Source: Evernia prunastri (taxonomy: Eukaryota > Ascomycota > Lecanoromycetes > Lecanorales > Parmeliaceae). From it: 64,000 nt of DNA. The stretch covers positions 1 through 64,000 of the forward strand of contig NKYR01000155.1 in assembly GCA_003184365.1 (NCBI GenBank), read 5' to 3'. Both the position numbers and the translations under genes were made by a program. How positions within the stretch are numbered: position 1 is the stretch's first letter; each line of letters opens with the position of its first letter. Under the pieces are notes generated by a model, which was not told the origin of the DNA, made no database searches, and worked only from the letters and a program-made list of their open reading frames with translations. Positions 1-10,287 of the stretch are shown in pieces.

Positions 1-156
1 GAACCCAGGGCCGCACAACGCTGTTGCCAAGTCAAAGCGGCCCCGCCGTCTCCGAAATCTCCGGGGTCTCGCCACTATTTTTGTCCTTTCTGCTCGTAGA
101 CGACTCGCAGGCCAATCTACAGCGCTGGGGCATCGCTTGCCTGAGGGGGGGGGTAG
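1..156 (+). mobile_element. 3' end of an LTR-retrotransposon internal region
   Basis: The window opens inside an element. This stretch ends in a purine-rich run (G9 at about 144-152) directly before a TG-starting LTR, which is the expected position of the polypurine tract used to prime plus-strand synthesis. An open frame crosses it but no recognisable integrase or chromodomain motif is visible in so short a piece. Orientation is inferred from the polypurine tract. Confidence 0.5.
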
Positions 157-379
157 TGTTACGGACGTACCCTAGGTGTCAGGCACATAGGGAGTGTTTA
201 TGGCTATGTGTCTAGCACATAGAGTGTTTATTGGTTATTGACACATTCCCATTGACACATAGGCTAGCGGGGATTCTTCCTAGTATTTAAGCGCTCTTCT
301 TCTGTACATATTTCCTCCTTATCTAGTTGTCTTATTCAATTTACCCCCATTAGACTTGACTCTGGGCACGGTTCTGACA
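157..379 (+). repeat. Long terminal repeat (3' LTR), gypsy-like
   Basis: The segment begins TGTTACGG and ends TCTGACA, giving the short TGT...ACA inverted ends of an LTR. It follows a polypurine tract and contains a TATTTAAG element near 285 that could serve as the LTR promoter. Imperfect CACATAG motifs recur inside it. The partner LTR would lie left of the window, so this boundary call rests on termini and context only. Confidence 0.5.
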
Positions 380-745
380 ATAATAAATACGTCGTCTCGT
401 ATAATCGCGTTTCGCGTCGACGAAATATCGTTATTCAAATTTGTTGTTTATCTTCACTAAAAGAAGATTTATTCTAACTTATTTATAACAAAGAAAATTA
501 CAACTTTATATCAATTCTACGTTTACTCGAGAATCTATAACTACACTATTATTACACTCTATTTTCTCGATACTTTCACTTATATTAATAAATAAAGATT
601 GCGATATCTACGCGACATTTATAAAAAGAAATTATCTCTATTACAGTAAAGAGCGAAATAATGTAAGCTTAAATATATCAGTCGTTAGTTACGAGATTAA
701 TATAATATCATTGTTATTTTGTAAGAAACTCTATTATAGAGTTTT
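380..745. other. AT-rich spacer, no gene seen
   Basis: The base composition becomes strongly AT-rich between the two LTR elements, with no open frame of note. Such islands are common where repeat-induced point mutation has eroded old transposons, but no parent element can be recognised here. Confidence 0.5.
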
Positions 746-1017
746 TGTCAGGGAACGAGGCTTGGTAGAAGGATTCTCATTCTCTATGGCTAGGACTAGG
801 TAGAATTCCAAGACGAAAGATAAGGAAGGAAAGTGGAAAGTGGGCGCTCAGCGCCCCTATATAGGATCAGACGAAAGCCAACACGGCTATCGCATAACCG
901 TCGCATATACAACAGTGGGAATGGGGTTCTAGCAACCCTTGGCTGAGTAGGCTAGATCTAGACTAGATCTGGGCTGGAAGCTGGGCTGACTTCACACCGT
1001 GACAGAGTATTACAACA
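746..1017 (-). repeat. LTR, left copy of a two-LTR remnant
   Basis: Nearly identical to 1561-1839 and in the same orientation. Read on the minus strand it starts TGTTGTAATACTCTGTCACG and ends CCTCGTTCCCTGACA, i.e. TGT...ACA ends. Because gag lies on the minus strand between the copies, this is the downstream (3') LTR. It differs from the other copy mainly by a deletion and substitutions near 770-805. Confidence 0.85.
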
Positions 1018-1504
1018 NGAGGATGCAGAGTCCATCGGATCGATATTTGCCCATAAGGATTTGAGCTTTCTTCCCCATGGCGAGTCGGTTTTCGGCGTAG
1101 GCGATCTTCTTCTGATCGGTAGGGTATCGGTCGTGGTTGGCATGCATCTTATGGATGAGACTTTGTTCCCATACATCCAATTTATCCACGTCACCATCAT
1201 ACTCAGGAATATCAGGAAGTTTCTCGGATTTGGAGATTGCGGGAGCGGCTGGAGGAGGGGGAAGGACAACAGGAGGCGGTTGGTTGGTTTGCATTGATTG
1301 GAACAATGCAGACAATGCTTGTACAGTCTGTGGATCAAGCATCGAAGCGATAAGTGGTGTCGCTTCGGACGAGGCAGGGGTATCGGTGGAGGCGTCGTCA
1401 ACGCGTCGTTGCAAGGCGTCGATTTGGTTAAGAATCTCTTGGGGATTGTTAGCCACTTGTTGGATAAAGTGCTGGATTCGCTGCTGGTCTTCAGCGTCGG
1501 TCAT
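1018..1504 (-). pseudogene. Truncated retrotransposon gag fragment
   Basis: The minus-strand frame starts at an ATG at 1504 (MTDAEDQQRI...) and encodes roughly the first 160 residues of a gag-like protein: a Gln/Asp-rich coiled N-terminus, a Pro-rich linker (PPPVVLPPPPAAP) and then KLPDIPEYDGD...LDVWEQSLI, which resembles the start of the fungal retrotransposon capsid domain. It stops at the left LTR with no zinc knuckle, protease or polymerase. An ambiguous base (N) sits at 1018, exactly at the junction. The element is therefore either a deletion derivative or a collapsed assembly of a longer copy. Confidence 0.75.
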
Positions 1505-1560
1505 AGTGTCGAGACTCGAGTTAGCACGTGGGAGTGCTATGAATAGTAGGTCTTTCGTAA

Positions 1561-1839
1561 TGTCAGGGAACGAGGCTGGAACTAGGGCTACCACTTGGTA
1601 TACTTGGTCTGATAGGGTCAGGTCTATTTACAAGACGAAAGACAAGGAAGGAAAGTGGAAAGTGGGCGCTCAGCGCCCCTATATAGGATCAGACGAAAGC
1701 CAACACGGCTATCGCATAACCGTCGCATATACAACAGTGGGAATGGGGGTCTAGCAACCCTTGGCTGAGTAGGCTAGATCTAGACTAGATCTGGGCTGGA
1801 AGCTGGGCTGACTTCACACCGTGACAGAGTATTACAACA
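1561..1839 (-). repeat. LTR, right copy (5' LTR of the minus-strand element)
   Basis: Direct repeat of 746-1017 sharing the same termini and long stretches of identity, including the palindromic TAGATCTAGACTAGATCT core. The gag ATG lies 57 nt inside it on the minus strand. No clear tRNA primer-binding site was recognised next to it and the outer flanking 5-mers of the two LTRs do not match, so no target-site duplication is claimed. Confidence 0.85.
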
Positions 1840-3611
1840 TAGATATGCTCTTTCAATTGCAAATAACTGTAAGCTTTAAACAGATATGGTTGTTATTGTA
1901 TAAGAGGATTTGGATATTTCGCCTCTGTCTCTCTCCCCCCAAATTTTTGATTTTCCTGGCAATCCTGCTTGGAGCCTCCGCCAAGGGTTCTGCAAAAAGG
2001 AGTACTAGCATTTCGGACTTGCGGGATTTTTCTTTTCTTGGGGCGGCCTGCCTAGAAGCCACATTGCTACAGACTGGTCGCTAGAGGATCAATGCATTTC
2101 CCATCAGCCTTACAGCCTTGTCGACTAAAGTCCGAGGCGCAGTGCAGCTGACGTCGTCAGAGGATCATGCTAGTGTCAAGAGATGCTAGAAATTGAGACC
2201 TGTCCTCCTATTCAAATTTCTGTCATTAACCGAATTCCAATTTCTGGAAAACGATTGCGTCTCTCTATCTGAATCACTTCAGGGGGTTGGTTACCTTTTG
2301 CTGGCCGTACTCACTACAAATCACTCAAATCAAGAGTCGATAAAACGAACAGACCCAGACCATTCAGCGCTCGCACATTTTTCGGCCGCGGCACCTCCGC
2401 CTGGCGTGGGATCACATTCTGCACATACCTATAGTGATGGCTTGAGTCTCGTGCTTGTGGGCTCTTTATCAAAGTCGGCATAACGGATTCACAAAGTCCA
2501 AGATTATTCGACGCTCGAGTCCAGACGATTGTGTTTCATCATTTGCGATTTTGAGCCGAGTGCGGTCGCCACCGTGAATCATGAGTAAAGCAGCTGTGTA
2601 AGGGCACAAATTGATGCTTCTCAGATAAGCACCGTATTGTACTTCATCATTGTCATCTTGGGCATATTTCTCGTCGTATGAGGAAGCCTGCATGCTGATT
2701 AATCTACTACATTTTGACTTCTGTTAGGAAGCACTCTTTACCACTTGGAGCCCTGCGACGATCTGGCTGACACGAGAGTAGCCTCGTAGAGATGACCATT
2801 GTTGCCACAGCTGGCTGCATAATATGTTCTTGATCGTTGGCCCGCCCAGAGGCTCGCATCGATTTCGATCTGTAGCCGTCGGTACCAAGAATCTTGGGTT
2901 TGAGGTCATCGCCGTTTGAGTCGATTCTGGATACGCGAATAATTATAGCCACTTAGGAAAGTCGACCTTAGTTTCAACATAGAGCGGGATTAGAGGACGA
3001 AAGTAGATCAAGGCAAGAGCTGTTGGCGGAAGAAAGATGGTTCGACATTGGCACGGAGGGAGCAAGATATGAGCTGTCAGCTAATAAAGACAGACAGGAT
3101 GAGATGCAGAGAATGCAAGAGCCCAGAGGAGAAGAGCATCCAAAGAGGCTGGAGGGTCAGCAAGAGTGATGGTTGATGACCTGACATTCGGCTTGGGGTA
3201 AGTGGCAACCCACTTGAGACAGGAGGCTGATAAAACTTTCCTCCATCTCAGTACTTCCCCCATCTGTACGATATCTTCCTTTTCCAATCCCGTAGATCCT
3301 GAGGCTCGTGCCGTATCGCAGTCAGTTTCACAGATGGTTTCGTATGCATATTTGCGGCGCAGCTCTGCGTATTTATGCCTGTATGAAACAAGATCCGCAT
3401 GAAGAATCCTTCGCAACCCCAGGTTTACTGCATCAATAGACGAGTGATTAAGGATGGTGCTCTGTTTGAGACTTCCTGTCCTTTTCTTTTCCGTGGCGCG
3501 GTACAGGCGTTGAACACATATCAGGAGAGTGAGATGCTTAGGTTTCCATCTTCGTGTCTTCATGTGTTGATATTTCTCTGATAGATTCAGGCAGTCTTCT
3601 TGACTGTCTGC
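1840..3611. other. Intergenic, no gene seen
   Basis: Several open frames below 165 codons occur on both strands, but none shows a recognisable domain, signal peptide or plausible intron structure. No repeat boundary was identified. Confidence 0.4.
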
Positions 3612-4564
3612 ATGGCTCCGGCAGGTAGGTAATCCCCTGGCTCCATTTCAGTGTTCGCGGGGCGGTCTCTGCTTACTTAATTGACCCGAGGCTAGCAATT
3701 ACGTTATACCCCGAATGCGGTCCTTGTAGCATCCAGCCACAGTACCCCCACAGTTTCTTGTCGAATGGATCCGTTGGTTTTGACTTCACAGCGTATACCT
3801 CCTCCGATTTACTTGCCGGAATTACAGGCGGCTGCACAACGAGCTTCACCAAGATCATATTGGCCAAGCAGTACTTCGTGCCCTCTGCCAGTATCGGTGG
3901 ACCTTGGGAGGGTGGACCTCCGGAGACTGCCGCGGAACAAACTTTCGTTTCTCATATCAACCCATCTTGCCGTTGGGCAAGAGCACGTTTCCCATCCCAG
4001 ACACTCGGCCCGTTGAATACACAATCCTACTCGGCTTTTCCACCATCAGTGCCATTCCGAACTACCGCTACGCTGTCCTCATCGTCTTGGTCGAGCTCGG
4101 CTTTGCCATCGTCGGCTATAGCCACAGCGACAACCTCGCAACCTACTCAGTCAACCTCGCAACAAACTCAGACTCCGTCCACGGGCAGGGGGGAGACAAA
4201 TAACCTTATCATAGGCCTCGTCGTTGCCATCGTCTTCCTCATTCTGCTCGCCACGACAGGCCTGGCCTATCTTTGCATCAGGTGGAAACGCCGGCGGAGG
4301 AAAGACGACATCGCCACAGTCCCCGAGGACGTAGACGAGAATGACAGCGAAGAAGCATATCCACAATTGTACCTCCAGCGGAAAGCGGAATTAGACGATG
4401 CGCAACGGCGACATGAGCTGGAAGCCCGAGAAGTCAGGTACGGGATGGGCGGAGAGGATGAAATACATGAGATGCCGGCAGGAGGGACAGGAAGGTATTC
4501 TGGTAGGCAGGAACTCCGAGGTCAGCAGAGTCCGAAAGAACTTGATGCTGCTTCCCTAGGGTAG
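3612..4564 (+). CDS. Single-pass membrane protein with Ser/Thr stalk and charged KAELD tail
   Basis: Probable two-exon gene. A short first exon from the ATG at 3612 would end at 3624 (CAG|GTAGGT). The second is open from about 3696 to the stop at 4564. The mature part shows a short Cys-containing extracellular segment (ECGPCSIQPQYPHSF, later GGCTTSF), a long Ser/Thr/Gln stalk, one transmembrane helix (about IIGLVVAIVFLILLATTG) followed by basic WKRRRRK (positive-inside), and an acidic/basic tail with LYLQRKAELDDAQRRHELEA and DEIHEMP. This architecture is common in Pezizomycotina surface proteins of unknown function, and related tails recur elsewhere in this window. No clear signal peptide is visible at the proposed start, so the first exon is the weakest part. 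Function unknown. Confidence 0.65.
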
Positions 4565-5592
4565 TGGACAATAGTAGAGGAGTTGCGGCAGTGGAATTGG
4601 TAGTTAATGAATCACATGTTTCATCCTTACATCAGCATATAACTCCTTCGTCTTTTTCAGAGCCATAGCACACTTTTACCACACCCGTCCACGTCTGTAC
4701 TCAGCTATAATCACTCCAGGTCCATGTCGCAGAGGTATGAGAGTTTTACTAGCGCTGGGGCACGACAAATGTGCCTGTTGAAGCCTCTATTCGGGCCTCT
4801 TCAGGTAAATTAGCCCTGGCGGTGGAACTGCACAATCATCCGCGATCACCATTTGTGGTTTTGTTGTGCTTGCTAGGCTTGACACTGAGGCAACTAGAAG
4901 TTACAAATGTGAGCGGCAATGAGGTCCCATCATATCAAAGCGCGGAACCTACCATCTGAAAACTGCGCATAGTGGTGCTACAGACTCGGTCTCTGCGGTG
5001 CTTCGAATTCCGATCCATTGCTTACTCCGAAAAGGTTTGGACGTAGGCTTGACGATTGATGGAGCCAAATTCGACAGCTTGTTTCTCGGGCAAAGGTATT
5101 GGACTCTTTTCCTCATTCTACCAACCAACAACGACAATCTAATACTTCACATTGATACGGTTGGATTGAAGTTGAGTCCAAGGGACCAGAAGCTTTCGCG
5201 ACACTCTGTGTCCTTCCCATAATGCGGCGGAGCGTGAAGTCGGCTAATGAGAACCAATGAACACGGTACCTCTACGTGTGTTCTCCGTGTTGCGGGGACC
5301 ATGACCACGCAACATTGGGAAGAGGGTCGCGGGGCACTTGAAGTCCGCTCGCTTTACCCCTCGATTCGCTATCGTGAACACGGACAAAGGTTAGGATCTG
5401 ACAGGAGGTATAACACTTTTGGTAACAACAGCAGTGGCCAACACATCAAGGCTTCCGCATGACCTGTGATCAAGAGATGGTAGGGTTAACACTTTCGAAG
5501 AGATATCAATCACACCTGTTTTGTTTTTCCATTCCGTTTATTCCTGCTCTCCTCAAAACTCCATTCCAAGCCTTTCGGCCCTCTCAAGCACC
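4565..5592. other. Intergenic, no gene seen
   Basis: Only short overlapping open frames without recognisable features. The last 100 nt before 5593 are pyrimidine-rich (TTTCCATTCCG..., CTCTCAAGCACC), as often seen just upstream of fungal start codons. Confidence 0.4.
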
Positions 5593-5972
5593 ATGCGCAT
5601 CCCAGATATCCACTATGTCTCTATCCAGAGAGAGTCTGGACGTCTCGATCATACAACGATGTTCTCGAACGATAGCGATGACGAGGAAAGCGGTTCCCAC
5701 CTTCGTAAGTAATGCGCTCCACTGTTTTGAAACTTGTAGCTACTAACGCACCATACCCAGACCAAGACCAAGACGCCCAAGACGCGCCCGAGCATCAGAC
5801 TCTCAGCGGCAACGACGCCCTCACAACCGGTCCCGCAAAGACCGTTCCGTACATTTATTCATACTGGAGGTGCTGCAATCCTCAGTGCGGCGCGAAAACG
5901 ATTGAAACGAGTGTGTACTGCCGGAACTGCTATCACTCAAGATGCTCTTATTGTAGATGGGCCAGGGTCTGA
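5593..5972 (+). CDS. Small zinc-ribbon-like Cys-rich protein (107 aa)
   Basis: Two exons, 5593-5704 and 5761-5972, flank a 56-nt intron with a GTAAGT donor, a CTAAC branch site and a CCCAG acceptor. The frames join cleanly (codon C|AC). The N-terminal half is acidic and probably disordered (SNDSDDEESG, DQDQDAQDA). The C-terminus packs its cysteines as YWRCCNPQCGAK then YCRNCYHSRCSYC, about eight Cys and one His in 30 residues, resembling small fungal proteins with paired CxxC zinc-ribbon motifs. Metal binding is inferred from spacing only; no specific function is known. It stands alone, without an obvious operon-like partner. Confidence 0.7.
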
Positions 5973-7190
5973 TCATATTTGGGACCGATCCTCCGACTTG
6001 GCGGATGTCGGCGCATCTGAGCTGGAGGGTACAGTTGTCTGAGGTTGAGTCTCTTGAGGAAAGGAAACTGAGAGAAAGAGTCTAGGGGCTGCTGCTGTTG
6101 CTTGTGGGTTCTTGCTTGCTTAGATACCCATATCTTTATCTTCCCCTATTACTAGGGACTTCAAACACGTATTTCCTCACTCATGGTCCGATGGCAGAGC
6201 GTGAATGTAAATAGAATTGTAGAGCCGTTCACACCTAAATCTGCTTGCTCTGGCATTCAAAGTCTCGGTGTCGCTTCGAATTCGACCCTGAAACGCACAG
6301 CTACGAGTAGACTTCTCGCCACGATCGAAGGCAACTGTCCTCGTCTCTGAGCCGGACTATATATCATGAGTATGTATTCGAAAGGATAAGACTCCATTGG
6401 TCCCAAGGCTCCCAGCGCTCGACCGACAACCGCTCGATCAGTAGTCTGGACCGTCTGGTGAACCCATATGATGATTTTATCTCGTTAAAAGTCGGTGGAT
6501 CGGTTTATGATATTTTTTGAACAGTGGACTGGTCCAAATTTGGTGTTCTCGTGGCTCACTCTGATCTGCGGAGATGACATTCTTTCCTTGTCGCCTGCCG
6601 CATTAACGATTGTTATCATTATTCAACAAACCATCAGGGTACAAAGTCATCATCTAGGCTTGGTAACTTGACAGAGCAAGAGACCTTGATGCTGGAGCAC
6701 TGGAAGTTTGGTCTGCACTTTTCGGTTGGACCTATCCAGTGAGCGGTGGACCGACTATGGACCGATTAAGCGCTCCAGACCGACGGTCAAGACCGCTGGG
6801 AGCCTTGGTCTGTCCTTACGAAAAGTTGCTCTCAAGTCTTTCGATACACGTCGGCCCGCTACCGTTTCGCGTACAATTCCATCCTACGCCCAGCTCCACA
6901 GACTATCCTTCGGACTGTTGCAATTGATATAGTACATGCTCTTTTGGTAGCACTGTATGTGCATGAAATTCGAGACAAGTGTACGCGATTTTGCGCTGCA
7001 ATGATAGTAATCTACTCGCAGAATGCTGCGAAGTCGTATGGAAGGATCGAAGAGCAATTGTTACCGCTGGGCGTGATTTGACTCCGCAATACCAAGCATG
7101 GAGATAAGTATGACAAGGTTGGCTGGCACGACAGACGCCTCTATTTCTTTTCCACGGACACTGCGCATGATCTTTTCCATGCCATGGAGG
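5973..7190. other. Intergenic with a weak inverted-repeat pair
   Basis: No gene seen. Related sequence occurs in opposite orientation at about 6380-6465 and 6735-6835, the clearest shared core being CCAAGGCTCCCAGCG. The arms are imperfect and no target duplication is evident. This could be an eroded non-autonomous DNA transposon or chance. Confidence 0.3.
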
Positions 7191-7197
7191 GAAAAAG

Positions 7198-7224
<27 letters not shown>
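7198..7224 (+). repeat. Poly(A) tract, 27 bases
   Basis: An uninterrupted run of A preceded by GAAAAAG. It could be a mononucleotide microsatellite or the 3' end of an old retroposed copy. No retroposed gene is recognisable upstream. Confidence 0.8.
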
Positions 7225-7228
<4 letters not shown>

Positions 7229-10197
7229 AAAAATCTGTCACTTTACAGTCCATTCTGTGACACTGTTGCGACTAATCCTGGAGGTAGGTCAAACCTCAAA
7301 TTTCTTGTCACTTAAGCTCTCGATGATTAATCGAAAGGTGACTAATATCTTGCAATTTCATTCTGCGGGTTAAGCCACAGGGTTCATTTTACCCCCGCGG
7401 TTTCCGCGCTGCATTATTGTTGCCATCATTTTGATTCATTTGTTTATGGTTGGCGATAATCGCGCCGCTTCAAGATCCAGCCAAACAAGGTTAAGGGTAA
7501 CCGAGTTTTAGCGCAGAAATTGCATGCATCACTGGGAAATTCTGGGGGGACGTCTCCCGCTGTGCCATCTTTCCCAGGTCACAGAATTTTGTTCACTATT
7601 TGTGTCTATAGACTATCTTGATACGGTGCTACAAAATATCTCCAATTTTTTTTTTGGCTTTCTCTTCTCTTCTATGTTCGCACGATCATCGTTCTTTGCG
7701 CATGGAACACCATCTTTGCCAGGTCAGCGAGGGAGGGTCGCTTCGCATCTGAGCGGGCGAATATTCTAGGTCGTTGTTACAAGTTACAAGTCTTCAATCA
7801 CTTGTCTAAAAAAAAAATTTTTTTTTTTTTGGTTTCGCGAAACTGCAAACGTAGTAAATCGCTGTACAATTTTTCCACAGACTGTCGCAAAAGAAACCGT
7901 GTCCAGCTTCAGTGTCCGAGTAGTAGCATGAACGTGTACAGTAAAAAGAAAAAAGCCTCTACCTGCTTTTTTCAAGACTTGTGAGCGACAAATCCACAAG
8001 CTGGCGCAGTCGTGGCTAAGAATTGCTCTGGTTTCTACAGGTTTTGCGCAAGATTCTGGGACTTGGGGGGGTATCGAACCTGGAGCCTTATGGGACGGAT
8101 CTCAGGGGCAATTCCACTTTCAGGGTGCGCGGGCCGGTCCTGTCCACGAAGCTAAGGCGCAGGGGATCTACCTAGCTACCTAGTGTGGGGGTCATGTACG
8201 CCTACCTCTTCAACAACCCTGGACCTTACCCGGCCTATCTATTTAAATTATCCAAATCTCACTCATGTCCACTTCAAAATGTGACGGCGCTTTCCAAGCA
8301 TCTGCGCAGCATTATGTAGCTGCAAGAGAAATCGAGGGGGTTATCGCAGAGTAATGTACAGATGAGAATGGACAATCTTAATTGTATATTTTCTATTATT
8401 GAATCGGCTTGTTCTTGCATTGAGAAATTCCCGGTTGTAGACGTGCATTGTAAGTACATTGGCCGGCGTCAGGCCTCCATCTGACCGAAATGGGGCTTCT
8501 GTCTTGAGCTGCGACGTATCTTCGATGATAGTTTCGGCCGAACTCAATATTTGTATGGAGATTTTCCTCTAACAGCACTTCCCTCCTCCGAATGCGCCCG
8601 CAAGATCCTAGACGCCAGCTTGTCTGAAGCCATACCATGAAAATAGTACTGATGTTGAAGGTCATTATCATTAAATATATCCGACCACGGCCGTCATCTA
8701 TACTCGAAGTCTGAGACAAATGAAAGCTCTTTTTCTACGAAGTTCGTTCTCTTGTTCTTTTGCGCACACTGTTGAAATAGTATATACGAACCATCTGGCT
8801 TCTCCCGTCCAGTGATACTACTAAAAGGACAATATCTAGGAAACACTGACGACAACTTCTTTTTTTCTCGAGCTATGAATCTGAACTGTCCTGGACATTG
8901 GCCGTAAACTCTTATAAGCAATCATCAGATGAAAGAGAGTATGTCCTTGAATATACTAGATGTTAGGTGATAACAACCTCGAGGATCCTTAATAAATTCG
9001 TCGAATTATGATTGTGACAGAAAGCCATCTAAGAATTCATGTTGGCAAGCTAGGGTTGTGTCAAGCTCGAAGGGTGATGGACTTTGACACCGACTGTACT
9101 TATCGCTTTCCGAATGCGTCAGATACGTCAAGAGAGGTGTCGCCAATCGAGTGAGCGCTAGGGTAGTCCCGTTGGATGAATGGGAGATAAGTGTTTGTAG
9201 TGCGCTGAGCTCGGCTTCGTAGCTATATTGCACGTAGTACTATTTGTTGTATACTCGGTATATGTTACATCTAACAGAGCCCTACCGTCTTCCAGAGAAC
9301 CGAGTAAGCTTCAAAAGGAGGCATGGCCGTTAAGAAGGAAGGCAAGAAAGTACTTGAAGTATCCCCTGTTTTGATCCGAGATGGGACCCAAAACTGGAAA
9401 CTCCTCTACTTGAACGATCCGGTCGCAGATTTCGGCTCCACCGCTCCGATACGTGAAGCACTTCTCACAGTCGACTTACCATTGTATCATTCCAAAGCTA
9501 AGCCATTACCGGGACAAGTATAGCTCATCGTGGAGTTCGCTGTCGGTGTGACCCAATCGTGGCGGTTCACCTCGACTCGGCTGAGCGTTACTTGAACATT
9601 TTGAATCCTTCAGATATCACTGTCTGGAAAAGCCTGGTCGAATAGTCCTTCTCACTGACTCGACGAAGCTCCGCGTTGCTTATCTCGTGGTGAGAGAAGA
9701 TGGGTTGCTGGATGTTGACGGCTTGATTGAGATTCCGAAACTCGTTGGATAGACGTGAAGATCTTGTCGTATTTAGGTCTCTAATGCGAAGATAATAGAA
9801 GCCTATCTCACCTTGCTCATTTAGATTAGTCCTCACTCATGTCCAATTGAAAAAAAATATACGACTAGTCAATGTATTGCTTTGCCTTGATATCTGTGCT
9901 TTCTAATCATCTACGCAGGCTTTCAAAGCTGTCTGAGCAAGACAATCGTCCGTCTTAGCCCGTTTACTGTGTGAGAGTCATCTATGGCAAAAGGATTACT
10001 TGGTTCGCTAGGTACACCAAGTGAGAGCTTGTCACAAAAGAGTCTTGGGTACTATTGTAGGCTTCCATAGCTGGCCACGCTGGCATGGACTGAACTAACA
10101 CAACCCCGAAAGCTTACCCCTGTCCGAGCTAGGACCGTAACAGAGCGCCACGCCAGTCAGTCGCTATGAGGTTTGGTCTTCATAGCATCCAACCCAG
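7225..10197. other. Long intergenic region, no convincing gene
   Basis: About 3 kb with only short frames (the longest about 107 codons, 8396-8719 minus) that lack domain signatures. It contains an A10/T13 palindrome at 7808-7830 that would form a perfect hairpin or cruciform, and a tRNA-like promoter-box region near 8070-8160 described separately. A 66-codon frame at 9323-9523 has no recognisable feature. Confidence 0.4.
8055..8165 (-). other. Degenerate tRNA-like sequence (A-box and B-box-like)
   Basis: Read on the minus strand, the segment has CCTTAGCTTCGTGGACAGG, similar to a pol III A box, and about 70 nt downstream GGTTCGATACC, a good B-box match. The T-stem flanks (CCAGG and CCCCC) do not pair and no acceptor stem could be drawn, so it is not called as a functional tRNA. 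A decayed tRNA or a tRNA-derived SINE head are both possible. Confidence 0.25.
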
Positions 10198-10199
10198 TA

Positions 10200-10232
10200 C
10201 AACAGACTTTTCGTTTAATTTATCCGCACCCC
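10200..10232 (+). repeat. Left terminal inverted repeat of the Tc1/mariner element
   Basis: Starts CAACAGACTTTTCGTTTAAT right after a TA dinucleotide and matches the reverse complement of 11662-11694, with mismatches at positions 15 and 22 of the repeat. Confidence 0.9.
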
Positions 10233-10287
10233 GAAAACGCGTTTTTTCGCGTTCTCCCACCAAAATTCTTTCTACACCCTCTCTACC

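Noticed and set aside
1137..1754. 205-codon plus-strand open frame across gag and LTR
   Set aside because: It is antisense to the gag fragment, runs into the LTR and has no protein-like motif.
7808..7830. Rho-independent terminator from the A10/T13 palindrome
   Set aside because: No gene ends nearby and this bacterial signal is not relevant in a fungus.
8055..8165. Functional tRNA gene
   Set aside because: B-box is good but the T-stem and acceptor stem do not pair, so it is listed only as tRNA-like.
8396..8719. 107-codon minus-strand frame in the 7-10 kb gap
   Set aside because: No domain, signal peptide or splice structure; overlapping frames on the same strand are equally long.
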